Below, one piece after another: positions 30,670 through 39,999 of a stretch of DNA of 64,000 nt. Every line of letters starts with the position of its first letter. Within the stretch, counting starts at the first letter, position 1. The DNA comes from Thiocapsa bogorovii (GTDB taxonomy: Bacteria > Pseudomonadota > Gammaproteobacteria > Chromatiales > Chromatiaceae). The notes beneath the pieces are model-generated. The model did no database searches. It saw only the letters and a list, made by a program, of their open reading frames with translations, and was not told the origin of the DNA. The stretch is taken from assembly GCF_021228795.1 (NCBI RefSeq), contig NZ_CP089309.1:1922001-1986000 (forward strand), in the 5' to 3' direction. Both the position numbers and the translations under genes were made by a program.

Positions 30670-30713
30670 TGTCAGTCTAGCTTGACTGACGTAGATGTCA
30701 ATCTACATTTACA
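30670..30713 (-). promoter_or_regulatory. puf promoter region with paired PpsR/CrtJ boxes
   Basis: Two palindromes of the PpsR/CrtJ type lie in tandem: TGT-N12-ACT at 30670-30687 (one mismatch) and TGT-N12-ACA at 30696-30713 (perfect), separated by exactly 8 bp, the spacing reported for cooperative CrtJ binding. On the minus strand a sigma70-like promoter overlaps them: TTGACA, 16-bp spacer, TAGACT, pointing toward puf. The predicted start (about 30667) falls in or next to the IS target duplication. Binding by the PpsR encoded at 59185 is inferred. Confidence 0.7.
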
Positions 30714-30827
30714 CCTGTTTTGCAGCACACCTGCGCACGGACAACGAAAGGGGGAAACTTGCCCCCAGGCCGAGGTTGATCACGGGAAAGAGGCCGGGAC
30801 AAGGGCTGCGGAGGGAGTCGTGACGAG

Positions 30828-30912
30828 GCCGTCGAGCCGACGGCACCGGCAGGTCGGTACCACAATCGTCTCACGAGTAGCCAACGAGGACCCGCCGGCC
30901 GAGCCGGCGGGT
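30828..30912. terminator. Hairpins downstream of bchZ
   Basis: ACCCGCCGGC and GCCGGCGGGT (30890-30899 and 30903-30912) form a perfect 10-bp stem on a 3-nt loop, and GCCGTCG/CGACGGC (30828-30844) forms a 7-bp stem. They lie 84-168 bp after the bchZ stop and before the puf promoter region, so they may mark the end of the crtEF-bchCXYZ transcript. No T-tract follows. Confidence 0.45.
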
Positions 30913-30995
30913 TGAGACGGGAATAAGCCTCGCGACGATCGCCCGTCCGATTGGGTGCGGCAGGGATGGCGTGGGCCGAACAGAAGACTCCGGGA

Positions 30996-32435
30996 CTACA
31001 CCGAGCGCTGAGCGTCGACCACGCGAGCGAGACTCACCCGTTCATCCCCTGCATTGCGGGATGCGCGCTCGGCGGCATCGCGCAAGCGTTTGGCTGCCGA
31101 GATGCGCACCAGCACGGGCTGGGCATCGACGATGCGATCGAATGCCACGAGGGCATCCTCGTCCCAGGGCAGCTCGCGATGGAGTCGAGCAGGCGTGGCA
31201 TCGACCTTGTCGAGATCGGTTCCGAGCGGAATGATGTTGAAGAGGGCGTCGAAGAGTGCGTTGCACACCTCTTGGACGATGTAGGTCGCACCCGAGTAAC
31301 CCATGAAGGGTGTCCCCGTGTGCCGACGGATCACGGTGCCCGGAAACGATGCCGGGATATAGGTCGCGCGGGCGCCGATCTCGGACAGATACATGCGCTC
31401 GTTGTAACTCCCGAAGACGATCAGAGGCGTCTTCGTGTGCACTGCGTCGCGCACGGCATCGTTGTCCGGCTTCACGCCGGCCTTGCGCGAGAAGGTGAAA
31501 TGACAAGGCAAACCCAGCTCGTCCTCCAGGAAGTGGCGGAGACCTCGAGCATAGGTGTCGGTGGCGACCACTCCGAAGCTGGCCGTGCCGAAGAAATCCT
31601 GCGTCACCGACCGCCAGAGATCCCAGATCGGCTTGATGGTCGTGTGCTTCTCCTGCTCGATGAAGGGCTCGGGATCCAGCTCAAGCAGCTCTCCGAGGGT
31701 GAGCAGGAACTTGGTCGTGCTGTGCAGACCGATCGGGGCTTGGAGAAAGGGCCGCTCGAGCGCCTCGCAGAGACTGCGACCGAACTCGCGGTACATGCAG
31801 ATGTTGACCTCTGCATTCACCAGCTCCGGCACCCGATCCAGATGGCTCCCGAGCGGGAAGACCTGGTTGACCGTCGCCCCGATGCCTTCCACCAACCGTC
31901 TGATCTCGGCTAGATCCGACGGGGTGTTGAAGGTCCCGTACATGGGTCCGATGATGTTGACGCGCGGGGGCTCTCCCGGCTTGCGCGGCTTGGCCTTGGG
32001 CATCCCGCCTTTCTTCAGTCCGTATTGACTCCAAAGCCAGTACATGGCGCGATTCGCACTCTGCCACTGATCCTCGTCGATGGTGCGTGGCAGGAAGCGA
32101 TGGATATTGGTCCCTTCGGGCGTGACGCCGCCGCCGATCATCTCGGCGATCGAGCCGGTGACCACCACGGCGGGACGCTTCGGATCCAGGGTGGCATAGG
32201 CGCGACGCATCGCCTCCTCGGTCCCCTTCTGGCCCAGCTCTTCCTCGCCCAGGCCGGTCACCACGACCGGAAGCTCGTGCGGCGGCAGTCCATCCGTATA
32301 GTGCAGCACGGCAGTCACCGGAAGGTTCTCGCAACCGACCGGCCCGTCGATGATGACCTGCAGGCCCTTGATGGCCGCAAAGACGTAGACGGAGCCCCAG
32401 TAACCGCCGGCGCGGTCGAGGTCGTTGATCAACAT
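30996..32435 (-). CDS. bchZ: Chlorophyllide a reductase subunit Z
   Basis: BchZ and BchY form the nitrogenase-like catalytic component of chlorophyllide a oxidoreductase (COR), which reduces ring B. The ATG at 32435 ([20 protein letters not shown]) gives 479 residues; the open frame upstream overlaps the end of bchY and is not BchZ-like. Cys in [14 protein letters not shown] and other nitrogenase-like blocks ([46 protein letters not shown]) are clear. A C-terminal segment of about 50 residues ([12 protein letters not shown] and on) resembles the POR-like extension of the family. It lies 25 bp after bchY. Confidence 0.97.
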   Translation of the reverse strand: MLINDLDRAGGYWGSVYVFAAIKGLQVIIDGPVGCENLPVTAVLHYTDGLPPHELPVVVTGLGEEELGQKGTEEAMRRAYATLDPKRPAVVVTGSIAEMIGGGVTPEGTNIHRFLPRTIDEDQWQSANRAMYWLWSQYGLKKGGMPKAKPRKPGEPPRVNIIGPMYGTFNTPSDLAEIRRLVEGIGATVNQVFPLGSHLDRVPELVNAEVNICMYREFGRSLCEALERPFLQAPIGLHSTTKFLLTLGELLELDPEPFIEQEKHTTIKPIWDLWRSVTQDFFGTASFGVVATDTYARGLRHFLEDELGLPCHFTFSRKAGVKPDNDAVRDAVHTKTPLIVFGSYNERMYLSEIGARATYIPASFPGTVIRRHTGTPFMGYSGATYIVQEVCNALFDALFNIIPLGTDLDKVDATPARLHRELPWDEDALVAFDRIVDAQPVLVRISAAKRLRDAAERASRNAGDERVSLARVVDAQRSV

Positions 32436-32460
32436 GGGTAAAACGTCCTCGATACCGGAC

Positions 32461-33957
32461 TTAAAGTGGCTTGACGACTGGGGATAGGGCGGGTGCGGTG
32501 ACCGACACGGGCGGCTGATCCCAGATCCCGCAGGTCTCGCCCGCGCCGACGCCCTCGAAGAAGACGCGCATGGCCGTGAAACGATGCCGATTGGCCAGCG
32601 CAGTATTGATGACCTGCGCCAGAGAGCCGGCACCCGCGGGGCCCATCAGCGGACGCGCCGAGATGAGATTCGTGAAATAGAGCGCGGGGATACTCATCTC
32701 CTTCGCCGCCTGCACCACCGGCGTGGTCCCGATCGCCAGATCCGGCTCCAGCGCCTTGACGGCCGCGAGATCCTGCTCCAGAGACGCACGGAACTGTACC
32801 GGCACACCACGCGACTCCAGCCAGGCGAGATCCGTTTCGGACCAGGGGGTTCGCCCGCAGGCCGTACCGACATAGGGCACGTCCGCGCCGGACTCGATCA
32901 GCAGACGCGCGACCAGCAACTCGGAGCCCTCGTAACCGGAGACCGTCACCCTGCCCTTGATCGGACTGCCCGACAGGGCGCCGGCAATGGCCGGCAGGAT
33001 CTTGTTTTTGGCCAGATCGACCTTGTCCTGCGCGATCCCGCAGGCCGCTCCGATCGCGTCGAGCCAGCTCGCGGTACCCTCGCACCCGACCGGCGCGGAG
33101 CCGACGACGGGGCGACCCGCCAGGGCGAACTCGCGCGCACTCGCGGTGTATTGAGGATGAATCGCTGCGGCAACCCGACAATCGAGCGCACCGTACAGCT
33201 CGCGCCATTCGCGGGTCGGCACGACCGGGCCGGGGGCCAGTCCCATCGGCTCGAGCATCATCCCGATGCCGACCGGATCGGCCGGGAACATCTCACCGAG
33301 CAGCGTCACGGTTGGCCGCTCGCTGCGACCGCCGCGCGGTGCCTGCACCGGGCCTTGCTCTGCCTCGGTGCGCGCATACTGCAGCATCGCGCCGGCGAGC
33401 ACGTCCTTCGCCTCGGCATGGGTCGGCACCCCGAATCCGGGGACGTCGATCCCGAGGATGCGGACGCCGTTGAGCTCTTTTGGCAAGAGACGCAGCGGCA
33501 CGCCCGACGCGGTCGGCACGCAGAGATTGATCACCACGATGGTGTCGTAATGATCCGGATCGGCGAGCTTGAGCACCGCCTCGCGCACGTCTTCGAAGAG
33601 CGCGCCCGAGACCAGGGTCTCCGAGTCGAAGGGAACATAGCCGACCGAGCGACGCGCGCCGTAGAAATGCGAGGTGAAGGTCAGACCGTAGACACAGCAG
33701 CCCGAGCCGGCGAGCACCATGGCCGTGCGCCGCATCCGCAACCCGACCCGCAAGGCGCCAAACGCCGGACACATGGTCTGGGGTTGATCGTGCGGGCCCT
33801 TCGGATAGTCCGCCGCGTAGCGCTCCAGCAACTCGCGGTTTCCCGCTGCTGCCGCTGCGGCGTGCAAGGTCTCGGCGCCGCCGTGACAGCCGCCGCCCTC
33901 CCCCGCGTCGGTCGAGCGATTCAACGTCGCCCCTTCGCGCTCGGATGGCTCAGACAT
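32461..33957 (-). CDS. bchY: Chlorophyllide a reductase subunit Y
   Basis: It is the partner of BchZ in the COR catalytic heterotetramer, homologous to NifD/NifE-type proteins. The product has 498 residues; the first 50 are low-complexity and polar. Cluster-binding Cys residues are in [28 protein letters not shown] and [10 protein letters not shown]. Further conserved blocks are [20 protein letters not shown] and [20 protein letters not shown]. The start overlaps the end of bchX by 8 bp, indicating coupled expression. Confidence 0.96.
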   Translation of the reverse strand: MSEPSEREGATLNRSTDAGEGGGCHGGAETLHAAAAAAGNRELLERYAADYPKGPHDQPQTMCPAFGALRVGLRMRRTAMVLAGSGCCVYGLTFTSHFYGARRSVGYVPFDSETLVSGALFEDVREAVLKLADPDHYDTIVVINLCVPTASGVPLRLLPKELNGVRILGIDVPGFGVPTHAEAKDVLAGAMLQYARTEAEQGPVQAPRGGRSERPTVTLLGEMFPADPVGIGMMLEPMGLAPGPVVPTREWRELYGALDCRVAAAIHPQYTASAREFALAGRPVVGSAPVGCEGTASWLDAIGAACGIAQDKVDLAKNKILPAIAGALSGSPIKGRVTVSGYEGSELLVARLLIESGADVPYVGTACGRTPWSETDLAWLESRGVPVQFRASLEQDLAAVKALEPDLAIGTTPVVQAAKEMSIPALYFTNLISARPLMGPAGAGSLAQVINTALANRHRFTAMRVFFEGVGAGETCGIWDQPPVSVTAPALSPVVKPL

Positions 33958-34948
33958 CGTCGTAGATCACCTCGAGCGAGGGTTTCTTGAAGGTCTCGGC
34001 ACTGCACATATCCTCGGGCCGCGCGGGCTCGAGCACCACATGCCGGCCGACCACGTCACCCGTGAAGAGTCCCAGGAGCCCGTCTTGATCGAGCGGCTTG
34101 GGATGGATCGGCGGGGCCAGCGCGACATTGGTCGCCAGCTCTTCGAACAGCGGTCCCCAGCGATCGCCCGGCCGGCCGATGATCTCGTAATTGGCACTCT
34201 TGCGCCGGATCTCGTCGTGCGCCGGAATGGTGGCCAGGATCGGGATCTCGACGGCCTCGGCAAAGGCCTGTGCCTCGCCGGTACCGTCGTCCTTGTTGAT
34301 CACCATGCCCGCGACACCGACATTGCCGCCCAGTCCACGGAAATATTCCACCGCCGAGCAGACATTGTTGGCGACATACAGCGATTGCAGGTCGTTCGAT
34401 CCGACCACGATCACCTTCTGACAGAGGTCACGCGCGATCGGCAGGCCGAAGCCGCCGCAGACCACATCGCCGAGGAAGTCGAGCAGGACATAGTCGAAGT
34501 CCCACTCATGGAAACCCATGCCTTCGAGCAGCTCGAAGCCGTGGATGATGCCGCGACCGCCGCAGCCCCGGCCCACGTCCGGACCGCCGAGCTCCATCGC
34601 GAAGACACCGTCGCGTTTGAAGCAGACGTCGCCGATGCTGACCTTGTCCCCGGCGCGCTTCTTCTCGCCCGAGGTCCCCAGGATGGTGGGACAGGCACGC
34701 CCGCCGAACAGCAGGGTGGTGGTGTCGCTCTTGGGGTCGCAGCCGATCAACAGGACCTTCTTGCCCTGCTGCGCCATCATGTAGGAGAGGTTGGCGAGCG
34801 TGAAGCTCTTACCGATGCCACCCTTGCCGTAGATCGCGATGATCTGGGTCTCTTTGATGGATGGGGCGGCGATCGAGGGTGCGCCGACCGGATCCTTGGT
34901 CGATTGGCGCCCGGGCGCCAATGCGGGACTCTTGACGGATACACTCAC
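33950..34948 (-). CDS. bchX: Chlorophyllide a reductase iron protein (subunit X)
   Basis: It is the NifH-like ATPase that passes electrons to BchYZ. I place the start at the GTG at 34948 (VSVSVKSPALAPGR), which overlaps the bchC stop as GTGA; the frame runs further upstream but that part is antisense-like. This gives 332 residues. The P-loop is [17 protein letters not shown]. The two Cys that bridge the 4Fe-4S cluster are in GPDVGRGCGGRGI and [13 protein letters not shown]. The switch region (CDPKSDTTTLL) is intact. Confidence 0.97.
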   Translation of the reverse strand: MSVSVKSPALAPGRQSTKDPVGAPSIAAPSIKETQIIAIYGKGGIGKSFTLANLSYMMAQQGKKVLLIGCDPKSDTTTLLFGGRACPTILGTSGEKKRAGDKVSIGDVCFKRDGVFAMELGGPDVGRGCGGRGIIHGFELLEGMGFHEWDFDYVLLDFLGDVVCGGFGLPIARDLCQKVIVVGSNDLQSLYVANNVCSAVEYFRGLGGNVGVAGMVINKDDGTGEAQAFAEAVEIPILATIPAHDEIRRKSANYEIIGRPGDRWGPLFEELATNVALAPPIHPKPLDQDGLLGLFTGDVVGRHVVLEPARPEDMCSAETFKKPSLEVIYDDV

Positions 34949-35898
34949 GAGATCGATCTCCAATCCAGGATCATTTTCAGACAGTTGGGGTCGCCGAAGG
35001 CGGTGCGATAGGCCGCATCGGCTCGGCTTGCGGGCTCGCGATGGGTGATAAGCCCGCCGAGCGACAGACGCCCAGAATCGACGAGCTGTTTGACCGCGAC
35101 GATATCCGGCGGACGCCATTCGGCGGCCACCTGGATGCGCGTCTCGCGCATGAACGCCGGCGGGAACGAGAAGGACAGAGGTTGGCTGTAGAACCCCGCC
35201 AGGATGACCTCGCCTCCAGGGGCCATCCGAGCGATCAGGGTGTCGAGGATCTCCGAGTCGCCGCTGACGTCGCAGATGCGTCGATAGTCGGTACGATGAT
35301 CCTGATCCGGTGCAACGACCTGATAGCCGTGACCTTCGGCGCCTTGCGCCCGCTCCGGATTGGTTTCCCAAACCGTCGGGCGAGCCCCGTCGACGAGTGC
35401 CGCGATGCGCGCCACCAGTCGCCCCAGGACGCCATGGCCGATGATCAGGTCGACCGGGCCTGCACTCAGGCCGCCGATCGCGTGATAGGCCGTCGCCGCC
35501 AGCGCAAGCAGGACGGCTTCCTCGCCGAGGGCATCGCTGACCGGCACGGCCCGCTCGCCGGGCAGGACGATCCGGGAGGCCGCCCCGCCGAAGAGTCCGC
35601 GCGCCTCGTTGTAGCAGCGTGCTCCGGGGACGAAGACGCGCTGACCCACCTCGAGCCCGGAACGATCGCCGGCCCAGGTGACACGACCAACCGATTCGTA
35701 GCCCGGCACCAAGGGATAGCCCATTCCGGGGAAACTCGGCATGCGCCCGGACCAGAGCAGTCGCTCGGTGCCCGTGCTGATTCCGCTCCATTCAATGCTG
35801 ACCATGACATCCGCGTCGCCCGGCGGGGTGAGTGTCAGCGGTTTGAGCGCAAGGAATTCAGGCTGATCGAGAACGACGGCGAGGGTATCGAGGTTCAA
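34945..35898 (-). CDS. bchC: 3-hydroxyethyl bacteriochlorophyllide a dehydrogenase
   Basis: This oxidoreductase of the MDR (zinc alcohol dehydrogenase-like) fold oxidises the 3-hydroxyethyl to the 3-acetyl group. The product is 317 residues. The N-terminal catalytic domain has SIEWSGISTGTERLLWSG and VPGYESVGRVTWAG. The Rossmann domain is around LIIGHGVLGRLVARIAALVD, followed by RICDVSGDSEILDTLI. It heads bchCXYZ, and its stop overlaps the bchX start. About 108 bp separate it from crtF, without a clear PpsR box. Confidence 0.95.
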   Translation of the reverse strand: MNLDTLAVVLDQPEFLALKPLTLTPPGDADVMVSIEWSGISTGTERLLWSGRMPSFPGMGYPLVPGYESVGRVTWAGDRSGLEVGQRVFVPGARCYNEARGLFGGAASRIVLPGERAVPVSDALGEEAVLLALAATAYHAIGGLSAGPVDLIIGHGVLGRLVARIAALVDGARPTVWETNPERAQGAEGHGYQVVAPDQDHRTDYRRICDVSGDSEILDTLIARMAPGGEVILAGFYSQPLSFSFPPAFMRETRIQVAAEWRPPDIVAVKQLVDSGRLSLGGLITHREPASRADAAYRTAFGDPNCLKMILDWRSIS

Positions 35899-36006
35899 TG
35901 TTCGACCCTGATAGTGACGGTGGCAGTGACAATCAAACGCATTGGAGTTTAACCCAACTCGAGCGCGTCCGGCAGAAGATGCCGGACTGAATGCATAGGA
36001 CGGACC

Positions 36007-37122
36007 TTACGCCATGCGCGTCGCGGCCAACAAGCGTGTCAAGATCGGTCGGACGGTCGGGACCAAACGCACCGGATCGAACACGTTGAGCCGCAGCATG
36101 TTCTCGATCTCCACCGGGGTCCGCGGGCGCCCGCTGCCCATAGCGAGAAGGTAGAAACCGAAATAGGCGTCGCCGATCGGCTCCGCCCCGCGCGTCCCGG
36201 ACATCGGCTCGGCGACCAGGAGCGTTCCGCCCGTCGGCAGGACGCGCCGGGCGGCCTTGATGATGGCAAGCGCCTCTTCATCGTCGTGATCGTGCAGCAC
36301 CCGGACGAGAGAGACGACATCCGCGCCTTCCGGCAAGGGATCGCGCATCACATCGCCGCCGACCACGGTCGCCCGATCCGCAAGGCCCTCGCGCTGGAAG
36401 CGGGCACGCGCGCGTTCGGCGACGGCGGGCAAATCGAACAGGATGACCTTCAGATGCGGCCAACGCTTGGCCGCCGTCACCAGGAAGGTGCCGTCGCCGC
36501 CGCCGACGTCCAGGAGACACGTGTGGTCCTTCAAGGAGTAGGCATCGAGGACATCGCCGGCGATCAGCGACTGGCTGTCGGACATCAGCGCCGTGTAGCC
36601 GTCGATCGATTGCTCGTCCACGTTCGCCGCGTCGGCGTTGGCCGCGTAGGACCAATAGCTCGACAAGACCGTGCGCTCGACCTCGCCACGCAGCAAGGCA
36701 ACCGGATCGGCGAGATCCGAATAGACCATCGCGTGATGCTCGACCATGGCGGCAATTCCGGGGTTTCCGATCATGGCCGCACCCAGCTCTCCCAAGGCGT
36801 AGCGCTTGTCCTCGCACGGGGCGACCAACCGCAGACTCACCGCGGCACGCAGCAGGCGGATCGCACCCTCGGGCGGCAGCGACATCCGCTTGGCCAATTC
36901 GTCCGCGCTCTGCGGGCCCTCCGCGAGGATCTCGAACAGCTTCAGACGGACGCACGCGAACAAGATCTGCGAATAGACGAACCCGGCGACGATGTCGAAG
37001 AGCTCGCGTGCACGTTTTTGTGCGATCGGGCGGGTCAAGGGGAAGGCCGAGGCCCAGCGCTGAAAACGGGGGCTTGCCAGCAGATGGTTGCGTACACCCA
37101 ACCAGGAATCAAAGATCGACAC
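36007..37122 (-). CDS. crtF: Carotenoid O-methyltransferase (hydroxyneurosporene/rhodopin type)
   Basis: It methylates the tertiary hydroxyl introduced by CrtC, giving methoxy carotenoids. The 371-residue product has an N-terminal winged-helix dimerisation region (FEILAEGPQSADELAKRMSL, then PPEGAIRLLRAA) and a C-terminal SAM domain with CLLDVGGGDGTFLVTAAKRW as motif I. HDHDDEEALAIIKAARRVLP and LLVAEPMSGTRGAEPIGDAY are typical of plant-type O-methyltransferases. It lies between bchC and crtE, as in other purple bacteria, with a 395-bp gap to crtE that contains repeat copy C. Confidence 0.93.
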   Translation of the reverse strand: MSIFDSWLGVRNHLLASPRFQRWASAFPLTRPIAQKRARELFDIVAGFVYSQILFACVRLKLFEILAEGPQSADELAKRMSLPPEGAIRLLRAAVSLRLVAPCEDKRYALGELGAAMIGNPGIAAMVEHHAMVYSDLADPVALLRGEVERTVLSSYWSYAANADAANVDEQSIDGYTALMSDSQSLIAGDVLDAYSLKDHTCLLDVGGGDGTFLVTAAKRWPHLKVILFDLPAVAERARARFQREGLADRATVVGGDVMRDPLPEGADVVSLVRVLHDHDDEEALAIIKAARRVLPTGGTLLVAEPMSGTRGAEPIGDAYFGFYLLAMGSGRPRTPVEIENMLRLNVFDPVRLVPTVRPILTRLLAATRMA

Positions 37123-37326
37123 GTCAACTACCTCGACGAATGGATAAAAGGCTAAAGGCTAAAGGCGAATCCGGTCGCGAGGACGTACAGGTTGCGCCCC
37201 TGACGACGAACGCCATCGCTGAATATCGCGTCCCGCCCGAGCCGCGTCATTCAACGACACAGACAGGCGGCGCACGACAGGCGCGAAAGACCGAAAGCGG
37301 CTGTTTGACGTGCGAACCGACGCGAC

Positions 37327-37520
37327 CTAAACCGCGTCCAGAGCGAAATGCGTCATTTTCACTTTCGTGTTTGGCTTTGGGGATATCCTCGATCTCGGTG
37401 AGACGGGGTTTAAAATTGAATCGTTTAATATTTTAAACCGCGCCAGCTCCGACATTCGTCGGAGCCGGCGCGACCAAGGCAATCCAACAAACTTCGCACA
37501 TCGCACCGGGCGCGGTTTAA
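37327..37520. repeat. Intergenic palindromic repeat, copy C (long form, 194 bp)
   Basis: Its reverse strand starts TTAAACCGCGCCCGGTGC and ends GGACGCGGTTTAGG; it has exactly the same length as copy A. Strong shared blocks with copy A are TTTGTTGGATTG, GGCGCGGTTTAA and AAAATGACGCATTTC. The repeat boundary overlaps the last codon of crtE, so the crtE stop (37517-37519) is supplied by the TTAAACC end. The rest of the 37123-37516 gap between crtF and crtE (37123-37326) shows nothing further. Confidence 0.8.
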
Positions 37521-38383
37521 GCGCGATCGGCGAGGCCCTTCGGCATAATATGTCGCGATTCCGACATCAGGACCTCTGCAAGTTGCGCGGAGCCCGGACA
37601 TGGCGGGATCGCATCGATGGCGCCCTTGACCAGACCGCGAAGCAGAGCGACCGCGCCGTCCACCCCGAGCTCGCCTGCAGCGCTCGGGCGATTGAGTACC
37701 GCATCGCGCCCGACCGGCTTGCCGACCTCTTGGGCACTGGCGGCGACGTCGCGCAGATCATCCGCGACCTGGTAGGCTTCGCCGATCTTGTCGCCGACCA
37801 CACGCCAGGCATCGGCATCGGCCCCGGCCACTTGAGCACCGGCGGCGGTTGCAGCGGCAAAGAGCGCGCCTGTCTTCGCCCGGTGATAGTCTGCGACGGA
37901 GACCTTGGGCTCACACTCCCAAGCCTGACCGGCGACGATGCCGGACGGCATCCCGACAGCTCGGCTGACGGTCATCAGGAGTGGCGCCAGACGCTCCGGG
38001 CTGTTGCCCAAGACGCGGGCCAAATTTTCGAAGGCGAGGACGATCAGGGCATCGCCGGCCAACACGGCGAGCGGCTCGCCGTAGGCCCGATGGACCGAGG
38101 GCAGACCTCGACGCAGCGGGGAGTCGTCGAAACAAGGCAGATCGTCATGGACCAGGGACGCGCAGTGGAGCAGCTCGATGGAGGCGCCGGCGGCATCGGC
38201 AGCCTCGACATCGCGGCTGCCGCACGCCGCAGCGACGGCCAAACAGAGCCGCGGTCGCACGCGCGCTCCGCCCGGGAAGACGGCATGGCGAACCGCCTCG
38301 GCAAGCCTGGGCGGGCAGGCCGACGTCGTCACCGACTCCAAGGCTGCCGCCAGTGCTTGCTCGATTCGCGTGGTTGGATCCAT
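37517..38383 (-). CDS. crtE: Geranylgeranyl diphosphate synthase
   Basis: It builds GGPP for carotenoids and the BChl tail. The frame opens at 38428, but that start would lie inside the PpsR boxes; the ATG at 38383 (MDPTTRIEQALAAALE) gives 288 residues, the usual length. The first Asp-rich motif is HDDLPCFDDSPLRRG and the second is YQVADDLRDVAAS. GGARVRPRLCLAVAAACG binds IPP. It is divergent from crtD across a short regulatory region. Its stop codon lies in repeat copy C. Confidence 0.95.
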   Translation of the reverse strand: MDPTTRIEQALAAALESVTTSACPPRLAEAVRHAVFPGGARVRPRLCLAVAAACGSRDVEAADAAGASIELLHCASLVHDDLPCFDDSPLRRGLPSVHRAYGEPLAVLAGDALIVLAFENLARVLGNSPERLAPLLMTVSRAVGMPSGIVAGQAWECEPKVSVADYHRAKTGALFAAATAAGAQVAGADADAWRVVGDKIGEAYQVADDLRDVAASAQEVGKPVGRDAVLNRPSAAGELGVDGAVALLRGLVKGAIDAIPPCPGSAQLAEVLMSESRHIMPKGLADRA

Positions 38384-38409
38384 CGCCGCTCCCCCGGTCG
38401 CCGCCGATC

Positions 38410-38453
38410 TGTAAATATTAGTTGACACTTGTAAGTGTCATGTACAATAGACA
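38410..38453. promoter_or_regulatory. Divergent crtE/crtD control region with two PpsR/CrtJ boxes
   Basis: Two perfect TGT-N12-ACA palindromes occur at 38410-38427 and 38436-38453, separated by exactly 8 bp, the same geometry as at the puf promoter. On the plus strand TTGACA (38422-38427), a 15-bp spacer and TACAAT overlap both boxes and would drive crtD-crtC; the reverse direction could serve crtEF and the bchCXYZ run. This is the arrangement known for CrtJ-repressed crt promoters, so aerobic repression is expected. Confidence 0.8.
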
Positions 38454-38502
38454 CGGACGCCAACGGCGTCAAATACAAATCGTAAAGAGAGGCCATCATC
38501 GG

Positions 38503-39999
38503 ATGCCCACAGAGAAAGTCATCGTCGTCGGCGCCGGCATCGGCGGACTCGTCACCGCAGTTCAACTGGCCTCGCGCGGCCTTGAGGTGCGTGTCCTCGA
38601 ACGGGCTACGGCCCCCGGCGGAAAGATGCGCGAGGTCGTGGTCGGCGATCAACACATCGACGCCGGACCGACGGTCTTCACGATGCGCTGGATCTTCGAA
38701 GAGATCTTTGCCGAGGCGGGCGCATCCCTGACCGACTATCTGACGCTCGAGCCGTTCGAGATCTTAGCACGCCACGCTTGGAGCGAGCATGAGCGCTTCG
38801 ACCTCTTCGCCGACGAGGAGCGCACCATCGATGCGATCGGCGACTTCGCCGGCGCGGCCGAGGCCAAACGCTATCGCGGCTTCTGCGAGCACGCGCGCAC
38901 CATCTTCGAGACGCTCGACGGACCCTTCATCCGGTCCTCGCGTCCGAACCCGATCAGTCTGGTGAGTCGTTGCGGGATCAGCGGCTTTCCGGGCCTGCGC
39001 CGCATCAAGCCGTTCGACAGCCTCTGGCAGTCCCTCGGAGAGCATTTCAAGGATCAGCGTCTGCGCCAACTCTTCGGGCGCTACTCGACCTATTGCGGCT
39101 CCTCGCCCTTTCTTGCACCCGCCACCCTGATGCTGATCGCTCACGTGGAGCGCCAAGGCGTCTGGTCGGTCGAAGGCGGCATGCATCAGACGGCCGTTGC
39201 CTTGGCGCGGCTGGCCGAATCGCTCGGCGCCCGCATTACCTACGGCGCCGATGTGTCGGAGATCCTTGTCGAGCGCGGGCGCGCCCGAGGGGTTCGGCTC
39301 GGCTCGGGCGAGCAGCTCCAAGCCGACGCGGTCGTCTTCAACGGCGACGCCGCCGCACTCGCCAACGGGCGCTTGGGCGCAGGCGTCGGACAGGCCGTCG
39401 CCAAGACCGCACCGTCCGAGCGCTCGCTCTCCGCGATCACCTGGAGTCTGGTCGCACGCACGGAAGGCTTCCCGCTGTTGCGCCACAGCGTCTTCTTCTG
39501 CCGCGACTACCCGGCCGAATTCGAAGACATCTTCGGCCGCGGCCAGGTCCCGCGCGAGGGCACCGTTTACATCTGCGCCCAAGATCGCGGCGCCCACGAC
39601 GACGCAGCACCGCAGGGACCCGAGCGTCTACTTTGCCTCCTCAACGCCCCTGCAAAGGGCGACCGGCACCCATTCGACACCGCGGAGATCGAGCAATGCG
39701 AGCAGCGGGCATTCTCACTCCTGGAGCGCTGTGGGCTCCAGGTCCATCGGACACCCGAGACGAGCGTCGTCACGACGCCGGCCGTCTTCAACCAGCTCTT
39801 CCCGGCGACGGGCGGGGCCCTTTACGGCCAGGCGTCACACGGATGGAGGGCCTCCTTCACGCGTCCTCCGTCGCGCAGCAAGGTGCCGGGGCTCTATCTG
39901 GCCGGGGGGAGCGCGCATCCGGGAGCCGGGGTACCGATGGCGGCCATGTCGGGACGCCTGGCGGCAGCGACCCTGCTCGCGGACCTCGCTTCGACCTGA
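38503..39999 (+). CDS. crtD: 1-hydroxycarotenoid 3,4-desaturase
   Basis: This is an FAD-dependent phytoene-desaturase-like enzyme that desaturates the 3,4 position of hydroxylated or methoxylated carotenoids. I start it at the ATG at 38503 (MPTEKVIVVGAGIGGLVTAV), giving 498 residues; the frame upstream overlaps the PpsR boxes. The N-terminal dinucleotide-binding fold (VVGAGIGGLVTAVQLASRG), GGKMREVVVGDQHIDAGPT and the C-terminal FAD motif LYLAGGSAHPGAGVPMA are complete. The C-terminal half (HSVFFCRDYPAEFEDIFG, and FPATGGALYGQASHGW) and its place beside crtC favour CrtD over CrtI. Confidence 0.9.
   Translation: MPTEKVIVVGAGIGGLVTAVQLASRGLEVRVLERATAPGGKMREVVVGDQHIDAGPTVFTMRWIFEEIFAEAGASLTDYLTLEPFEILARHAWSEHERFDLFADEERTIDAIGDFAGAAEAKRYRGFCEHARTIFETLDGPFIRSSRPNPISLVSRCGISGFPGLRRIKPFDSLWQSLGEHFKDQRLRQLFGRYSTYCGSSPFLAPATLMLIAHVERQGVWSVEGGMHQTAVALARLAESLGARITYGADVSEILVERGRARGVRLGSGEQLQADAVVFNGDAAALANGRLGAGVGQAVAKTAPSERSLSAITWSLVARTEGFPLLRHSVFFCRDYPAEFEDIFGRGQVPREGTVYICAQDRGAHDDAAPQGPERLLCLLNAPAKGDRHPFDTAEIEQCEQRAFSLLERCGLQVHRTPETSVVTTPAVFNQLFPATGGALYGQASHGWRASFTRPPSRSKVPGLYLAGGSAHPGAGVPMAAMSGRLAAATLLADLAST

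Noticed and set aside
35899-36006. PpsR box upstream of bchC
   Set aside because: The best candidate reads GTG-N12-ACA with two mismatches in one half-site, and no partner box is present.
38970-39995. 5' extension of the crtC frame through crtD
   Set aside because: The upstream part is a shifted reading of crtD with Arg-rich composition; CrtC similarity begins only near 40010.
38503-39999. Phytoene desaturase crtI
   Set aside because: C-terminal blocks and the crtC neighbour fit CrtD; CrtI cannot be excluded without alignment but is less likely.
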